DNA of 64,000 bases, from assembly GCA_963841445.1 (NCBI GenBank), contig CAWJCP010000001.1:431912-495911 (forward strand). The letters are read 5' to 3'. The position numbers and the translations under genes were made by a program. A model generated the notes under the pieces. The model was not told where the DNA came from. It saw only the letters and a list, made by a program, of their open reading frames with translations, and did not search any database. This DNA is from Mayfieldus sp963841445. Its GTDB lineage: Bacteria; Actinomycetota; Thermoleophilia; Solirubrobacterales; 70-9. Of the stretch, positions 52,361 to 62,093 are shown in pieces (position 1 is the stretch's first letter; each line of letters begins with the position of its first letter).

Positions 52361-55300
52361 CTAGCCGCGTACCAGGCGCTCCTCGGCGGGCGCCTTCCCG
52401 TTTGATCCCCGGTCCGGCGCCTCGGCCCTGCCGTCCAGCGGCAGCTCGACCCGGAAGGTGGTGCCCTGCCCCTCGCTGCTTTCGACCCCGATCGCGCCGC
52501 CGCGGGCCTCCGCGATCGCCTTCCCGATCGAGAGCCCCAGGCCGATCCCCGGGATCGCCAGCTTCGTTGCGTCGTCGGTGCGATAGAAGCGGTCGAAGAG
52601 GTTCCGCTGGTCGGCTTCGGAGATCCCCATTCCGGTGTCGGCAACTTCGAGGATCGCGCTCGTCCCGCCGTTGCGCAGCCGCACCGTCACCGACCCGCCC
52701 TCGGGGGTGAACTTGATCGCGTTGGAGACCAGGTTGTCGACCAGCTGGCCGAGCCGGCCGCCGTCGCCGGCCGCGATCGCAGCCGCCTCCGAGTCAACGC
52801 TCAGTCGCACGCCCTGCTTGTCGGCCTGCGGTTGCGCGGCTTCCACCGCCTCTGTCGCGACACTCTCCAGCTCGACCGGCTCGCGGTTCAGCGGCATCCT
52901 CCCGGCCTCGACCTGAGCGACGAAGAGCAGGTCGCTGACCAGGCGCTGCAGGCGGCGGGCGTTGCGGTCGATCACCCCGAGGTAGCGCTGGCGCTGCTCG
53001 CCGGCTTCGCCCGCCCCCTCCTCGTCTTCGCGAAGCATCTCCAAGTAGCCGACGATCGAGGTCAGCGGCGTCTTCAGCTCGTGCGAGACAAGCGCGAAGA
53101 ACTCGTTCTTCATCCGCTCAGCCTCGAGCTCGGCGTCGCGTCGCTCCATCACCTGGCCGATCAGGTCGGTGATCGAGCGCAGAGCCGCCAACCGCGCTTC
53201 GTCGGGGGCTTCGGCGTCGCGAGTGCCGAAGGTCAGCACCCCGCGCATCTCCGCGCCGCCGTGCACCGGCATCGCAAGCCCCGCCCGCAGTCCCGAATCG
53301 CCGGCCGCCTGCTGGCGCTCGGAGAGCTCCTCGCGCCCGGGCACGTCCCAGCAGACGCTCTGCGAGTCCCAGGCCTGCTTCAGGACCGGCAGGTCCGGCA
53401 TCGGCCCGCCGGGGGTGTAGGTGAGCTCGCGGGCATAGTCCTCGAACTCGGGAAACTCGAAGCCGTCTTCGGTCCAGATGCGAGAGCAGCGCACGACGCC
53501 CGCCGCCTCGTCGTGTTCCCAGAATCCTCCCAGCGGCCAGCCGAGGCTCTCTCCGAGCGCCGCGATGATCGCCACGATCGGGTCACCGTGGGGGTCGACC
53601 TCGGCGAGCGCCCTGCTCACGGCCGCGGCGGCGGCGCGCTCCGCTTCGCGGCGCGTCTGGTCGGTGATGTCGCGGGAGAAGTAGGTGACCACGGATCCGG
53701 CCGAGGTGTGCACCGCCGCCGCCGAGGCCTCGACGTGAATCGGCGCCCCGTCGCTGCGCTTCGCCCAGACCTGGTAGCGCTCCAGGCTCTCGCCTCCCCG
53801 CGCCGCCTCCAGGATCTCCCCGCGCCGCTCGTCGTGGGCCGCTCTCGCCTCCGGGTCCTCGGGCAGCACCAGCTCCGCGACCGGGCGCCCCAGGGCGTCG
53901 GCGGCTGCGATCCCGTAGAGCGACTCCGCGGTCGGATTCCAAGCCAGCACGATTCCGTCCGCGTCGACCGCCACGTAGGCGTCCTGGGTGCTGTCGAGGA
54001 CGGCCTGGTTGAGCGCCGCCGCGCGCTCGCTGGCTTCCAGTGAGAGCGCATTCGCGAGCGCGACTCCCGCGGCGCCCGAGCGCTGCGCCAGCCGTTGCTT
54101 CTCTTCCTCGCTGAAGCCGGATTCACCGATCTTCCCCAGCGAGACGACGCCGATCATCCCACCGGGGCGGCCGATCGGGACGTGAACCTCATGGCGGATC
54201 CGAACCCGGCGCCCGAAGGCGTCCAGCTCGAGCCCCCCCTCGCCGTGATCGCCTTCGACCGGGCGCTCCTCGAGCAGCGCCCGTCCGGCAAGTCCGGAGC
54301 CGGGCACGATCGAGGGCGGCAGTCCCTCCGGGTCAAAGCCGCTGCATGCAACCAGCCGCAGCTCCTCGGCCTGATCGGGCCCGGTCGGCTCGATTGCATA
54401 CAGCGCTGAGGCGTCGGCGCCGCTGATCCTGCCCAGCTCCTCCAGCAGCGCCTCGCCCAGCGGCCCCAACTCGTACTCCTGCGCCAGGCGGGAGACGAAG
54501 TCGTAGAAGCGCTGGATGCGATCCCGCTCCTCGGCAAGCTCGTCGACACTTCGCTCCAGCTCGCCCTGCTGCGCCTCCAGCTCGGCGTTCTGGCTCTCCA
54601 GCTCGTCGCGGTTGTGCTGGAGCGAGGTCGCCATCTCGTTGAAGGCCGAGCCCAGCGTGTGGACCTCCCCGAGTCCCGTCTCCTCGACCCGGATCGCGAG
54701 ATCGCCGGCGCGAAGACGCTCGGCGGCATCCGCGGCCCGTCGCACCGGCGCGGCGACGGTGCGCGACATCAGCCCGATCAGCACCAGGATCAGCAGCGGG
54801 ACCAGGATCAGCCCGATGACCGCGAAGAGCACCGCGATCGAGGCGGAATGAGCGGCGCTGGCACTCACCGCGCGGGCAGCATCGCTCTCCGCCCGCATGA
54901 ACGCTTGGAGCTCGGCGCGCATCGCGTCGACGCGCCGCTTGCCCTCGCCGGTGAGCATGATCTGGCGGGCGCTGCCGAGGTCGACCTCGGCTGCCGACAC
55001 GAGCCTGTTCGAGAAGCCGATGTAGGCGTCGAGGTGGCGAAAGGTCAGCTTCAGCAGTTGCACCCTTTCGAGTGTCCCGTCGCGTCGCTCCTGGCCAAGA
55101 AGTCGTCCGCGAATCCGCAGCTGCACCTTCAGGGCATCGCTGCGCGGCTCGAGGAATCGTGGCTGGCCGGTGATCACGAAGCCGCGCTGTCCGGTCTCGA
55201 TGTCGACGATCCTGCGCTCGAGCTGGTTGGCGAGCGCGATCCGATCGTCCGCGCGCTGCACGCGATCGGAGCTGTCGCGCTGGTTGGTGATCGCGACCAG

Positions 55301-55384
55301 CATCACCACGAAGGCGACGATCACCACCGCGAGCAGCGCCCCGCCGCCGATCATCACCGCCTGGGTAAGGCCGATCCTTCTCAC
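52361..55384 (-). CDS. Sensor histidine kinase, CHASE3-HAMP-GAF-PAS-GAF
   Basis: 1007 aa from GTG 55384. Two membrane helices flank a CHASE3 domain (residues about 30-175; IVDIETGQRGFVITGQPRFL). HAMP and a coiled coil follow (LESQNAELEAQQGELERSVD), then GAF (290-440), PAS (455-570, YVAVDADGIVLAWNPTAESL) and a second GAF. HisKA is LVSHELKTPLTSIVGYLEML with the phospho-His near 765. The ATPase part has LVSNAIKFTPEGG, VADTGMGISEADQ and GLGLSIGKAIAEARGG. The start overlaps the CheR-like gene stop (GTGA). No receiver domain or response-regulator gene is beside it. Confidence 0.93.
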   Translation of the reverse strand: MRRIGLTQAVMIGGGALLAVVIVAFVVMLVAITNQRDSSDRVQRADDRIALANQLERRIVDIETGQRGFVITGQPRFLEPRSDALKVQLRIRGRLLGQERRDGTLERVQLLKLTFRHLDAYIGFSNRLVSAAEVDLGSARQIMLTGEGKRRVDAMRAELQAFMRAESDAARAVSASAAHSASIAVLFAVIGLILVPLLILVLIGLMSRTVAAPVRRAADAAERLRAGDLAIRVEETGLGEVHTLGSAFNEMATSLQHNRDELESQNAELEAQQGELERSVDELAEERDRIQRFYDFVSRLAQEYELGPLGEALLEELGRISGADASALYAIEPTGPDQAEELRLVACSGFDPEGLPPSIVPGSGLAGRALLEERPVEGDHGEGGLELDAFGRRVRIRHEVHVPIGRPGGMIGVVSLGKIGESGFSEEEKQRLAQRSGAAGVALANALSLEASERAAALNQAVLDSTQDAYVAVDADGIVLAWNPTAESLYGIAAADALGRPVAELVLPEDPEARAAHDERRGEILEAARGGESLERYQVWAKRSDGAPIHVEASAAAVHTSAGSVVTYFSRDITDQTRREAERAAAAAVSRALAEVDPHGDPIVAIIAALGESLGWPLGGFWEHDEAAGVVRCSRIWTEDGFEFPEFEDYARELTYTPGGPMPDLPVLKQAWDSQSVCWDVPGREELSERQQAAGDSGLRAGLAMPVHGGAEMRGVLTFGTRDAEAPDEARLAALRSITDLIGQVMERRDAELEAERMKNEFFALVSHELKTPLTSIVGYLEMLREDEEGAGEAGEQRQRYLGVIDRNARRLQRLVSDLLFVAQVEAGRMPLNREPVELESVATEAVEAAQPQADKQGVRLSVDSEAAAIAAGDGGRLGQLVDNLVSNAIKFTPEGGSVTVRLRNGGTSAILEVADTGMGISEADQRNLFDRFYRTDDATKLAIPGIGLGLSIGKAIAEARGGAIGVESSEGQGTTFRVELPLDGRAEAPDRGSNGKAPAEERLVRG

Positions 55385-56112
55385 GCCGGCTTTCGGTACA
55401 GGCTCGCGCCGACCCGGCACAGATCGAGGGCGGCCGGGTCGCCGATTCGCTCGCTGCGGCCGAGCATCAGGAATCCCCCCGGCGCCAGGGCGGCGGCGAG
55501 CTTGCGGTGCAGGTCGTCGCGCACTTCGGAGCGCAGATAGATCGCCACGTTGCGGCAGAGGATCAGGCGCCAGTGCCCGGGCGGGGAGGGCTCGGTGGCG
55601 AGGTCGCGCTGCTCCCAGCGCACCCGGGCGCGCACCGGCGGGCTCGCCGCGGCGCCCTGCTTGGCCCGCGCGAGCTGCAGGTTCTCTTCGAGGATGTCGC
55701 TGCCGAGCAGGTAGGTGCGCTCAAGCTCCCCGGCGGCTTCGAGGATCGCGCCGAGGTCGTAGAGCTCCGATCCGTCTGCGCAGCCGGCCGACCACGCTCG
55801 AACGATGCCCTCGCGCTTGAGGATCGCCGGAAAGACCTCGTCGCGCAGCAGCTCGAACTGATGCGCGTCGCGCAGCGGTCCCGAGACAGAGATCGCGATC
55901 GAGCTGCGAAACCGCAGTCGCGCGTCGACGCTGCGCGTCATCAGCTCGGCCAGCTCGCCCGGACCCGATAGCGACTCGCTCTGCAGCGTTGCCGCGACCT
56001 GTCGCTCTACGTGCTCGGGCCTGAAGGCCCGCAGGGCGAGGCCGCTCGTCCTGCTCAGCAGGCCAAGTGAGTCGGCGCGGACGGGGGTCGCTGGCTGGGC
56101 AGCAAGGGGCAC
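55381..56112 (-). CDS. CheR-type methyltransferase
   Basis: 243 aa. The N-terminal helical CheR domain is short (FRPEHVERQVAATLQSESLS), followed by the SAM site IVRAWSAGCADGSELYDLGA and LLGSDILEENLQLARAKQG, then HWRLILCRNVAIYLRSEVRD and LAPGGFLMLGRSERIGD. WSAGCADGSELY replaces the common WSAGCSTGEEPYS, so Glu/Pro are changed. It methylates Glu of receptors in chemotaxis; here the coupled kinase has a HAMP/coiled-coil region. Start GTG 56112. Confidence 0.88.
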   Translation of the reverse strand: MPLAAQPATPVRADSLGLLSRTSGLALRAFRPEHVERQVAATLQSESLSGPGELAELMTRSVDARLRFRSSIAISVSGPLRDAHQFELLRDEVFPAILKREGIVRAWSAGCADGSELYDLGAILEAAGELERTYLLGSDILEENLQLARAKQGAAASPPVRARVRWEQRDLATEPSPPGHWRLILCRNVAIYLRSEVRDDLHRKLAAALAPGGFLMLGRSERIGDPAALDLCRVGASLYRKPA

Positions 56113-56170
56113 TCATGAGTTATCGGTAACCCCGTGCCTGGCTTGAGGATTGCTGGGGCTCGCGCCTGAA

Positions 56171-57505
56171 TTACTCGTGCGGCTTCGCCATCCGTGCGTG
56201 GTCGAGCGCCCGCTCGAGGATCTCCTCCGAGACCCCCATCTCCCGAGCCACCTCGCGCAGCGGCCGGCCGGACTCGTGTGCCGCCTGGACGATCTCGGTG
56301 CCGCGGTCATAGCCGATGTGCGGATTGAGGGCCGTCGCGGTCGCCAGCGTCGCCTCGGCGTGGCGCTCGTTGACCTCGCGATCGGCCTCGATGCCGGCGA
56401 CGCACTTGCGGTCGAGCAACCTTGCCGCGGCGGAGAGGAGCTTGATCGAGTCCAGCAGGTTGCGGGCGATCACCGGCACCCTGACGTTGAGCTCGAACTG
56501 CCCCTGGCTGCCGGCGACCGTGATTGCGGCATCATTGCCGATCACCTGCGCCCCGACCTGGATCACGACCTCGCAGATCACCGGGTTGACCTTGCCGGGC
56601 ATGATCGAGGAGCCCTTCTGAAGCGCCGGCAGCTTTATCTCCGCCAGGCCGGCACGCGGCCCCGAGCCCATCAGCGCCAGGTCGTTGGCGATCTTTGTCA
56701 TCGAGACGGCGATCACCTTCAGCTCCCCGGAGAGCTCGACCAGGGCGTCGCGGCTCGCCTGCGCCTCGAACGGGTCGGAAGGCGCTGAGATCTCGAGCCC
56801 GGTGTCCTCGGAGAGCCGACGGCGAACCTTCTCGGCGAACTCAGGATGGGTGTTCAGCCCGGTTCCCGTGGCGGTGCCCCCGAGCGGGATCTGACCGACG
56901 CGACCGAGCGTGCCGCGCACCCTCTCGGCGCCAAGCATCGCCTGCGCCGCGTAGCCGCCGAACTCCTGGCCCAGGGTCACCGGGACCGCGTCCATCAGAT
57001 GGGTGCGCCCGGCCTTGACAACGTCGTCGAACTCCTCCGCCTTGTGCCTCAGCGCCTCGCCGAGGCCGTCGAGCGCTGGCAGCAGGTCGTTGGTCACCTC
57101 GTCGAGCGCCGCGAGGTGAACGGCGGAAGGAAAGACGTCGTTGGACGATTGCCCGCGGTTGGCGTGATCGTTGGGATGCACGTCGTCGCCGGCGAGGGCG
57201 GCGATCACCTCGTTGACGTTCGTGTGCGAGGAGGTGCCCGAGCCGGTCTGAAAGACGTCGATCGGGAACTGGTCGTCATGCTCGCCGGCGGCAACCGTGT
57301 CCGCCGCTTCCGCGAGCCGCTCGGCCAGATCGCCGTCGAGCTCGCCGAGCTCCGCGTTGGCGCGCGCGGCCGCGGCCTTGATGCGACCGAGCCAGTGCAC
57401 GACGGCGGCCGGAATCGGCTGCCCGGAAACGGGGAAGTTCTCGACCGCCTTCGCGGTCTCCGAGCCCCAGAGCCGCTCGTCTGTCGTGTTCTGGGCGCTA
57501 GCCAT
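56171..57505 (-). CDS. fumC: Class II fumarate hydratase
   Basis: 444 aa TCA enzyme converting fumarate to L-malate, iron-independent. Signature GSSIMPGKVNPVICEVV near residue 300, QTGSGTSSHTNVNEVIA, DHANRGQSSNDVFPSAVHLA and KAGRTHLMDAVPVTLGQEF are as in fumarase/aspartase enzymes. TGTGLNTHPEFAEKV supports fumarase over aspartase. Its start overlaps the end of the lipoprotein gene by 8 nt. Confidence 0.94.
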   Translation of the reverse strand: MASAQNTTDERLWGSETAKAVENFPVSGQPIPAAVVHWLGRIKAAAARANAELGELDGDLAERLAEAADTVAAGEHDDQFPIDVFQTGSGTSSHTNVNEVIAALAGDDVHPNDHANRGQSSNDVFPSAVHLAALDEVTNDLLPALDGLGEALRHKAEEFDDVVKAGRTHLMDAVPVTLGQEFGGYAAQAMLGAERVRGTLGRVGQIPLGGTATGTGLNTHPEFAEKVRRRLSEDTGLEISAPSDPFEAQASRDALVELSGELKVIAVSMTKIANDLALMGSGPRAGLAEIKLPALQKGSSIMPGKVNPVICEVVIQVGAQVIGNDAAITVAGSQGQFELNVRVPVIARNLLDSIKLLSAAARLLDRKCVAGIEADREVNERHAEATLATATALNPHIGYDRGTEIVQAAHESGRPLREVAREMGVSEEILERALDHARMAKPHE

Positions 57506-57968
57506 CCTTGCGTCCGGCAGCGTATCCCTTCATGTATTGGTGATCGAAGGGCTGCGGAGGCGGCTTGCCGGCGGGGCCGTAAAGGGCCGCGGCTTGAACC
57601 CGGCGCAGGAGCTCGTCGTGGATGCCGTTCGTGTTGGAGGCCCCGCGGGTCACCGCGCCGACCAGGTAACCGTCCCGCACCGTGGCGGGCGCGGCGGGAT
57701 TCCGGCGGGCCTCTGCGTTCAGCCGGGTGGCGACTCGGACAAGGGTCGCGCCGACGGTCGTGAGATCGCCGGCGCCCTGGTTGTCGACCAGACAGCCGCT
57801 GATCGGCGTTCCTCCGGGAAGCCGTACGGCACCAGGCGCCTTGCGAAGCGCCGAGGTGAAATAGCTAGGGCCGCTGAGGCAGGCGTCGGGCGTGGCTCCC
57901 TCGTCGGCCGAGCCACAGCCGACGCCCACGAGGGCGGTGACGAGGACTAGAAGAGTCGTGCGGCGCAC
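57498..57968 (-). CDS. Lipoprotein of unknown function
   Basis: 156 aa. The signal ends in a lipobox (LVTALVGVGCGSADEG). The mature part holds two more cysteines (DACLSGPSYFTS and ISGCLVDNQGAGD) that may form a disulphide, and ends QYMKGYAAGRKDG. I do not recognise a family. It overlaps fumC by 8 nt and is 27 nt downstream of the M15-like gene. Confidence 0.75.
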   Translation of the reverse strand: MRRTTLLVLVTALVGVGCGSADEGATPDACLSGPSYFTSALRKAPGAVRLPGGTPISGCLVDNQGAGDLTTVGATLVRVATRLNAEARRNPAAPATVRDGYLVGAVTRGASNTNGIHDELLRRVQAAALYGPAGKPPPQPFDHQYMKGYAAGRKDG

Positions 57969-57995
57969 CCTTTGATCCTAGGGGGGCGGTGCGGA

Positions 57996-58541
57996 TCAGA
58001 AGTGGTCGGAAAGGTCGAAGAGCTCGACCCAGTCGGCCTTGTGGAATGGCTTGGTCGGCGCGTGCGACCACGACAGGTGCAGATGGTCGCCACAGCCGTG
58101 GCCCGCGTCGTGGTTGTAGCCGACCCAGCGAAACGGCGGCCGGGGGCGGTTGTGGCGCGGCTCGGCCCAGCGGGCAATGCGACTGATCTGGCGCCAGGAG
58201 CCGTCGCAGCCCTTGCCGTCCCAGTCCAGCGGCTGGACGTCGACCGCCAGCCCGAGCGGATGCTCGCCGTACTTGGTGTGCGGCTTGCCGCCGTAGGCGT
58301 CCTGGATCTCGAAGCTCGGGAAGCGGTCCGAGAGGTAGCGGATCTGCGGCAGCAGCCGGCGGTCGATACGGTCGCGTGGCTGCAGGTGCGGGATCGAGTC
58401 GGGGATCTCGACCAGCATCTTCTGCCCGTAGGTGATGTGGGTTTCGCGCGGCATCGGCCCCCAGCCGAGGGCAGGCGAGGGCACGGTCAGCATCGTGATC
58501 AGAACACCGAGCGCCACGCCGGAGGTCAACCGTAAGCTCAT
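57996..58541 (-). CDS. Secreted M15/DacB-like zinc peptidase
   Basis: 181 aa from ATG 58541, with signal peptide LTSGVALGVLITMLTVPSPA. Zinc-site pattern: GEHPLGLAVDVQPLDWDGKG (H and D) and later CGDHLHLSWSHAP (H-x-H). This spacing is that of the D-Ala-D-Ala carboxypeptidase-like (M15) fold. It would act on peptidoglycan. The start is chosen as it overlaps the preceding stop by 4 nt (ATGA). Confidence 0.75.
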   Translation of the reverse strand: MSLRLTSGVALGVLITMLTVPSPALGWGPMPRETHITYGQKMLVEIPDSIPHLQPRDRIDRRLLPQIRYLSDRFPSFEIQDAYGGKPHTKYGEHPLGLAVDVQPLDWDGKGCDGSWRQISRIARWAEPRHNRPRPPFRWVGYNHDAGHGCGDHLHLSWSHAPTKPFHKADWVELFDLSDHF

Positions 58542-58789
58542 CCGAACCACCAGCTGGGCTTTCCCCATTTCACCTTCCCTCCGGGACCGAGGTTGCTCCA
58601 GGCCCGGCGCGCATACTCCTCTTGTTCGGCTGGGCGGGCGGTGACGAACTCGGTGCGAAAGGGACCTACTTTGAGCACGAAGACGATGTCGTTGACGTGC
58701 GCCTCGACCTCGGCGGCCGCAACCGCTTGCTCGCGGGTCGGATAAACCCCCCTCCATTTGCCGCCACAGCTGATCTTGTACTTGGCCAT
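58538..58789 (-). CDS. Small conserved protein
   Basis: 83 aa, MAKYKISCGGKWRGVYPTRE. It has tryptophans and a C-terminal KVKWGKPSWWFG, and looks like a compact RNA/DNA-binding or regulatory fold, but I do not recognise a family. In frame an upstream start is available but lies antisense to ileS start sequence. It overlaps the M15-like gene by 4 nt. Confidence 0.65.
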   Translation of the reverse strand: MAKYKISCGGKWRGVYPTREQAVAAAEVEAHVNDIVFVLKVGPFRTEFVTARPAEQEEYARRAWSNLGPGGKVKWGKPSWWFG

Positions 58790-58898
58790 AGCCCGGGATA
58801 TTCGCCTTCCGAGATCGCCGACTTGAGCGTCACGGCAGAGCGCGGACAATCTAGCCAGGAACCCAGCGCTGCAAGAATCCCCCGCTCGTGAGGAACTC

Positions 58899-61800
58899 GT
58901 GAGCGGATTCCGCGCAGTCGATCCGAAGCAGTCGTTCCCCGAGCTGGAGCTCGGCGTGCTGGCGAGCTGGCGCGACACCGACCTCTTCCGACGCTCGCTC
59001 GAGAACCGCGCGGGCGCCGAGACCTGGAGCTTCTACGAGGGGCCGCCGACCGCCAATGGCCGTCCCGGCTCCCATCACGTCCTCTCGCGCGTGTTCAAGG
59101 ACATCTACCCGCGCTACAAGACGATGTGCGGCTTCCGCGTCCCGCGCAAGGCGGGCTGGGACTGCCACGGGCTGCCGGTGGAGCTGGAGATCGAGCGCGA
59201 GCTCGGCCTCGCTTCCAAGGAGGAGATCGAAGCCTTCGGGATCGCCGAGTTCAACCAGCGCTGCCGCGAGTCGGTGTTCCGCTACATCGAGGACTGGAAC
59301 GCGTTGACCGAGCGGATCGGCTTCTGGATCGACCTCGACGAGCCCTATTACACGCTCGACAACGAATACATCGAGTCGGTTTGGTGGGCGCTGCGCCGGA
59401 TCTGGGACGACGACCGCCTCTACGAGGGCCACAAGGTGGTGCCCTATTGCCCGCGCTGCGGCACGGCGCTGTCCTCGCATGAGGTCGCGCAGGGCTACCA
59501 CGACGTCGAGGACCCATCGGTTTACGTGAAGCTCCCGGTCCGCGACTCGCTGCCCGACGGAAGCCCGCTGGAGCGGAGCGATCAACTGCTCGTCTGGACG
59601 ACGACCCCGTGGACGCTGATCTCCAACGCCGCGGTCGCCGCCGGCCCCGAGATCGAGTACGCCCGCGTGAAGCTCGGCGGCGAGGTGTTCGTCCTCGCCG
59701 CGGCGCTGGTCGAGAAGGTGCTCGGCGACGGGGTCGAGGTGCTGGATCGCTTCAAGGGCGAGGCGCTGGCCGACAGCGCCTACGAGCCTCCCTTCGACTA
59801 CATAACCGACTACGGACCGCGCGGGCACACGGTCCTGCTCGCCGACTTCGTCTCCACCGACGAGGGCACGGGCCTGGTCCATACCGCGATCGCCTTCGGC
59901 GAGGACGACTTCCGGCTCGGCGAGAAGTACGGGATCACGCTCCAGAACCCGGTCCGCTCCGATGGCAGATTCGACGAGCGGGTCACCGAGTTCGCCGGCC
60001 GCTTCGTCAAGGAGGCGGACCCGGACATCGTCGCGGCGCTGGAGGATAAGGGCAGGCTGTTGCGAGCCGAGACCTACCTGCACTCCTATCCGCACTGCTG
60101 GCGCTGCGACACGCCACTGCTCTACTACGCGAAGTCGAGCTGGTACATCCGCACCAGCGAGGTCCGCGAGGCGCTGCTCGCCAACAACGAGCGGATCGGC
60201 TGGCACCCTGAGCACATCAAGCACGGCCGCTTCGGCAAGTGGCTCGAGAACAACGTGGACTGGGCGCTTTCGCGGGACCGCTACTGGGGGACGCCGCTGC
60301 CGATCTGGGTGTGCGACGTGGCGGATTGCGAGGAGATCTTCTGCGCCGGCTCGACCGACGACCTGCGCAAGAAGGGAGGCAAGGTTCCTGACGACCTGCA
60401 CCGTCCCTACATCGACGAGGTCTCATGGGCCTGCGAGGCGGAGGGGTGCGACGGGACGATGCGCCGCAGCCAGACCACGATCGACGCCTGGTTTGACTCC
60501 GGCTCGATGCCGTTCGCCCAGTTTCACCATCCGTTCGAGAACGGGGAGGCCTTCCAGCAGCGCTTCCCGGCCGACTACATCTGCGAGGCGATAGACCAGA
60601 CGCGCGGCTGGTTCTACACCCTGCACGCGATCGCGACCCTCCTCTTCGATGGGCCCAGCTACCTGAACTGCGTCTGCCTCGGGCTGATCCTCGACCCTGA
60701 GGGCCAGAAGATGTCGAAGAGCCGCGGCAACGTGGTCTCGCCCGCGGAGGTGATCGACCGCCACGGAGCCGATGCGCTGCGCTGGTACTACTTCACCTCG
60801 CAGCAGCCCTGGGCCGGCTACCGGTTCAGCGCCGAGACGGTGGGGGAGGCTATGCGCCAGTTCCTGCTGACGCTCTGGAACACGTATTCGTTCTGGGCGC
60901 TCTACGCGAATACGGAGGGGCTCGGCCCGGAAGACTTTCGCGGCGGCGCCCACCCGCACCCCGGTCACCCGACCCACGCGGGCAGCGCCACCGCTCTCGA
61001 CCGCTGGGCGATCTCGCGATTGCACAAGACGATCGAGATCGTCCGCGAGCGCCTCGACGACTTCGATTCGACGCTCTCGGGGCGCGCCATCGCGAGCTAC
61101 GTCGACGAGCTCTCGAATTGGTACGTGCGCCTCTCGCGGCGCCGCTTCTGGGAGGGCGACCGTAACGCCTTCGCGACCCTGCGCTACTGCCTGGTCGAGA
61201 CCGCGAAGCTGCTCGCCCCGTTCACCCCCTTCGTCGCCGAGGAGCTGTACGGAAACCTGGTCGGGGGCGAGGCCGGCGAGTTCGGCGAGCTCCCGGACTC
61301 GGTTCACCTCTGCGACTACCCGGTCGTCATCGCCGATCTTCTCGACCCCGAGCTGGAAGCGGAGATGGAGGCGGTGCGGCGCACGGTCGAGCTCGGCCGT
61401 GCGGCGCGCGCGCAGGCGAAGGCGAAAGTGCGCCAGCCGCTGCGCAGGGCCGTGATCGTCGCCACTGCGGCCGAGCAGGCCTCGATCGAGGCGCAGGCGG
61501 ACCTGGTGAAGGCGGAGTTGAACGTCAAGGAGCTCGAGTTCGTCGGCGAAGCCTCGGACCTCGTCTCCCACCGGGTGCGCCCCGACTACCGGGCGCTCGG
61601 GCCGCGCTTCGGCAAGCTGATGCCGCAGGTGGTCGCCGCTGTGGAGGCTCTGGACGCCGAGCACGTCGCCGCCGCGATCGAGGCGGGAGGCGAGGTCGGG
61701 ATCAGCGTCGACGGCAAGGACCACACCCTCGCGCCGGCCGACCTCTCACTGGCGATGGAGCCGCTCGAGGGCTATCAGGTCGAGGCCGAGGCGGGCCACG

Positions 61801-62093
61801 CCGTCGCCCTGGCGCTCGAGCTCGATGAAGACCTTCGCCGCGAGGGGCTGGCGCGCGAGATCGTCCACGCGGTCCAGAACGCCCGCAAAGAGTCCGGCCT
61901 CGACGTCTCCGACAGGATCGAGCTGCGCCTCGGAGGCGACGATGAGCTTCTCGAGGCCGCCCGCGAGCATCAGGCCTACGTCGCCGGCGAGGTCCTCGCC
62001 ACCGGGGTCAGCTACGACCGACCCGATCCCGACGCCGTCCGGGCCACGATCGACGGCCGCGAGCTCAGCATCGGGGTGGTCAGGAGCGCGTGA
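58899..62093 (+). CDS. ileS: Isoleucyl-tRNA synthetase (type 2)
   Basis: 1064 aa class I synthetase charging tRNA-Ile. The HIGH box is altered to NGRPGSHHVLSRVFKD (about residue 60). The CP1 editing domain shows LVWTTTPWTLISNAAVAAG, and KMSKS is intact (GQKMSKSRGNVVSPAEV, about 605). The C-terminal anticodon-binding and extra domains are long. Length and the HH box fit the type 2 bacterial/eukaryote-like IleRS, known for mupirocin resistance. GAGG 5 nt before GTG 58899 is a likely ribosome site. Confidence 0.95.
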   Translation: MSGFRAVDPKQSFPELELGVLASWRDTDLFRRSLENRAGAETWSFYEGPPTANGRPGSHHVLSRVFKDIYPRYKTMCGFRVPRKAGWDCHGLPVELEIERELGLASKEEIEAFGIAEFNQRCRESVFRYIEDWNALTERIGFWIDLDEPYYTLDNEYIESVWWALRRIWDDDRLYEGHKVVPYCPRCGTALSSHEVAQGYHDVEDPSVYVKLPVRDSLPDGSPLERSDQLLVWTTTPWTLISNAAVAAGPEIEYARVKLGGEVFVLAAALVEKVLGDGVEVLDRFKGEALADSAYEPPFDYITDYGPRGHTVLLADFVSTDEGTGLVHTAIAFGEDDFRLGEKYGITLQNPVRSDGRFDERVTEFAGRFVKEADPDIVAALEDKGRLLRAETYLHSYPHCWRCDTPLLYYAKSSWYIRTSEVREALLANNERIGWHPEHIKHGRFGKWLENNVDWALSRDRYWGTPLPIWVCDVADCEEIFCAGSTDDLRKKGGKVPDDLHRPYIDEVSWACEAEGCDGTMRRSQTTIDAWFDSGSMPFAQFHHPFENGEAFQQRFPADYICEAIDQTRGWFYTLHAIATLLFDGPSYLNCVCLGLILDPEGQKMSKSRGNVVSPAEVIDRHGADALRWYYFTSQQPWAGYRFSAETVGEAMRQFLLTLWNTYSFWALYANTEGLGPEDFRGGAHPHPGHPTHAGSATALDRWAISRLHKTIEIVRERLDDFDSTLSGRAIASYVDELSNWYVRLSRRRFWEGDRNAFATLRYCLVETAKLLAPFTPFVAEELYGNLVGGEAGEFGELPDSVHLCDYPVVIADLLDPELEAEMEAVRRTVELGRAARAQAKAKVRQPLRRAVIVATAAEQASIEAQADLVKAELNVKELEFVGEASDLVSHRVRPDYRALGPRFGKLMPQVVAAVEALDAEHVAAAIEAGGEVGISVDGKDHTLAPADLSLAMEPLEGYQVEAEAGHAVALALELDEDLRREGLAREIVHAVQNARKESGLDVSDRIELRLGGDDELLEAAREHQAYVAGEVLATGVSYDRPDPDAVRATIDGRELSIGVVRSA

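Noticed and set aside
56846..57763. Plus-strand frame opposite fumC
   Set aside because: No motif and no start context; fumC on the minus strand is certain.
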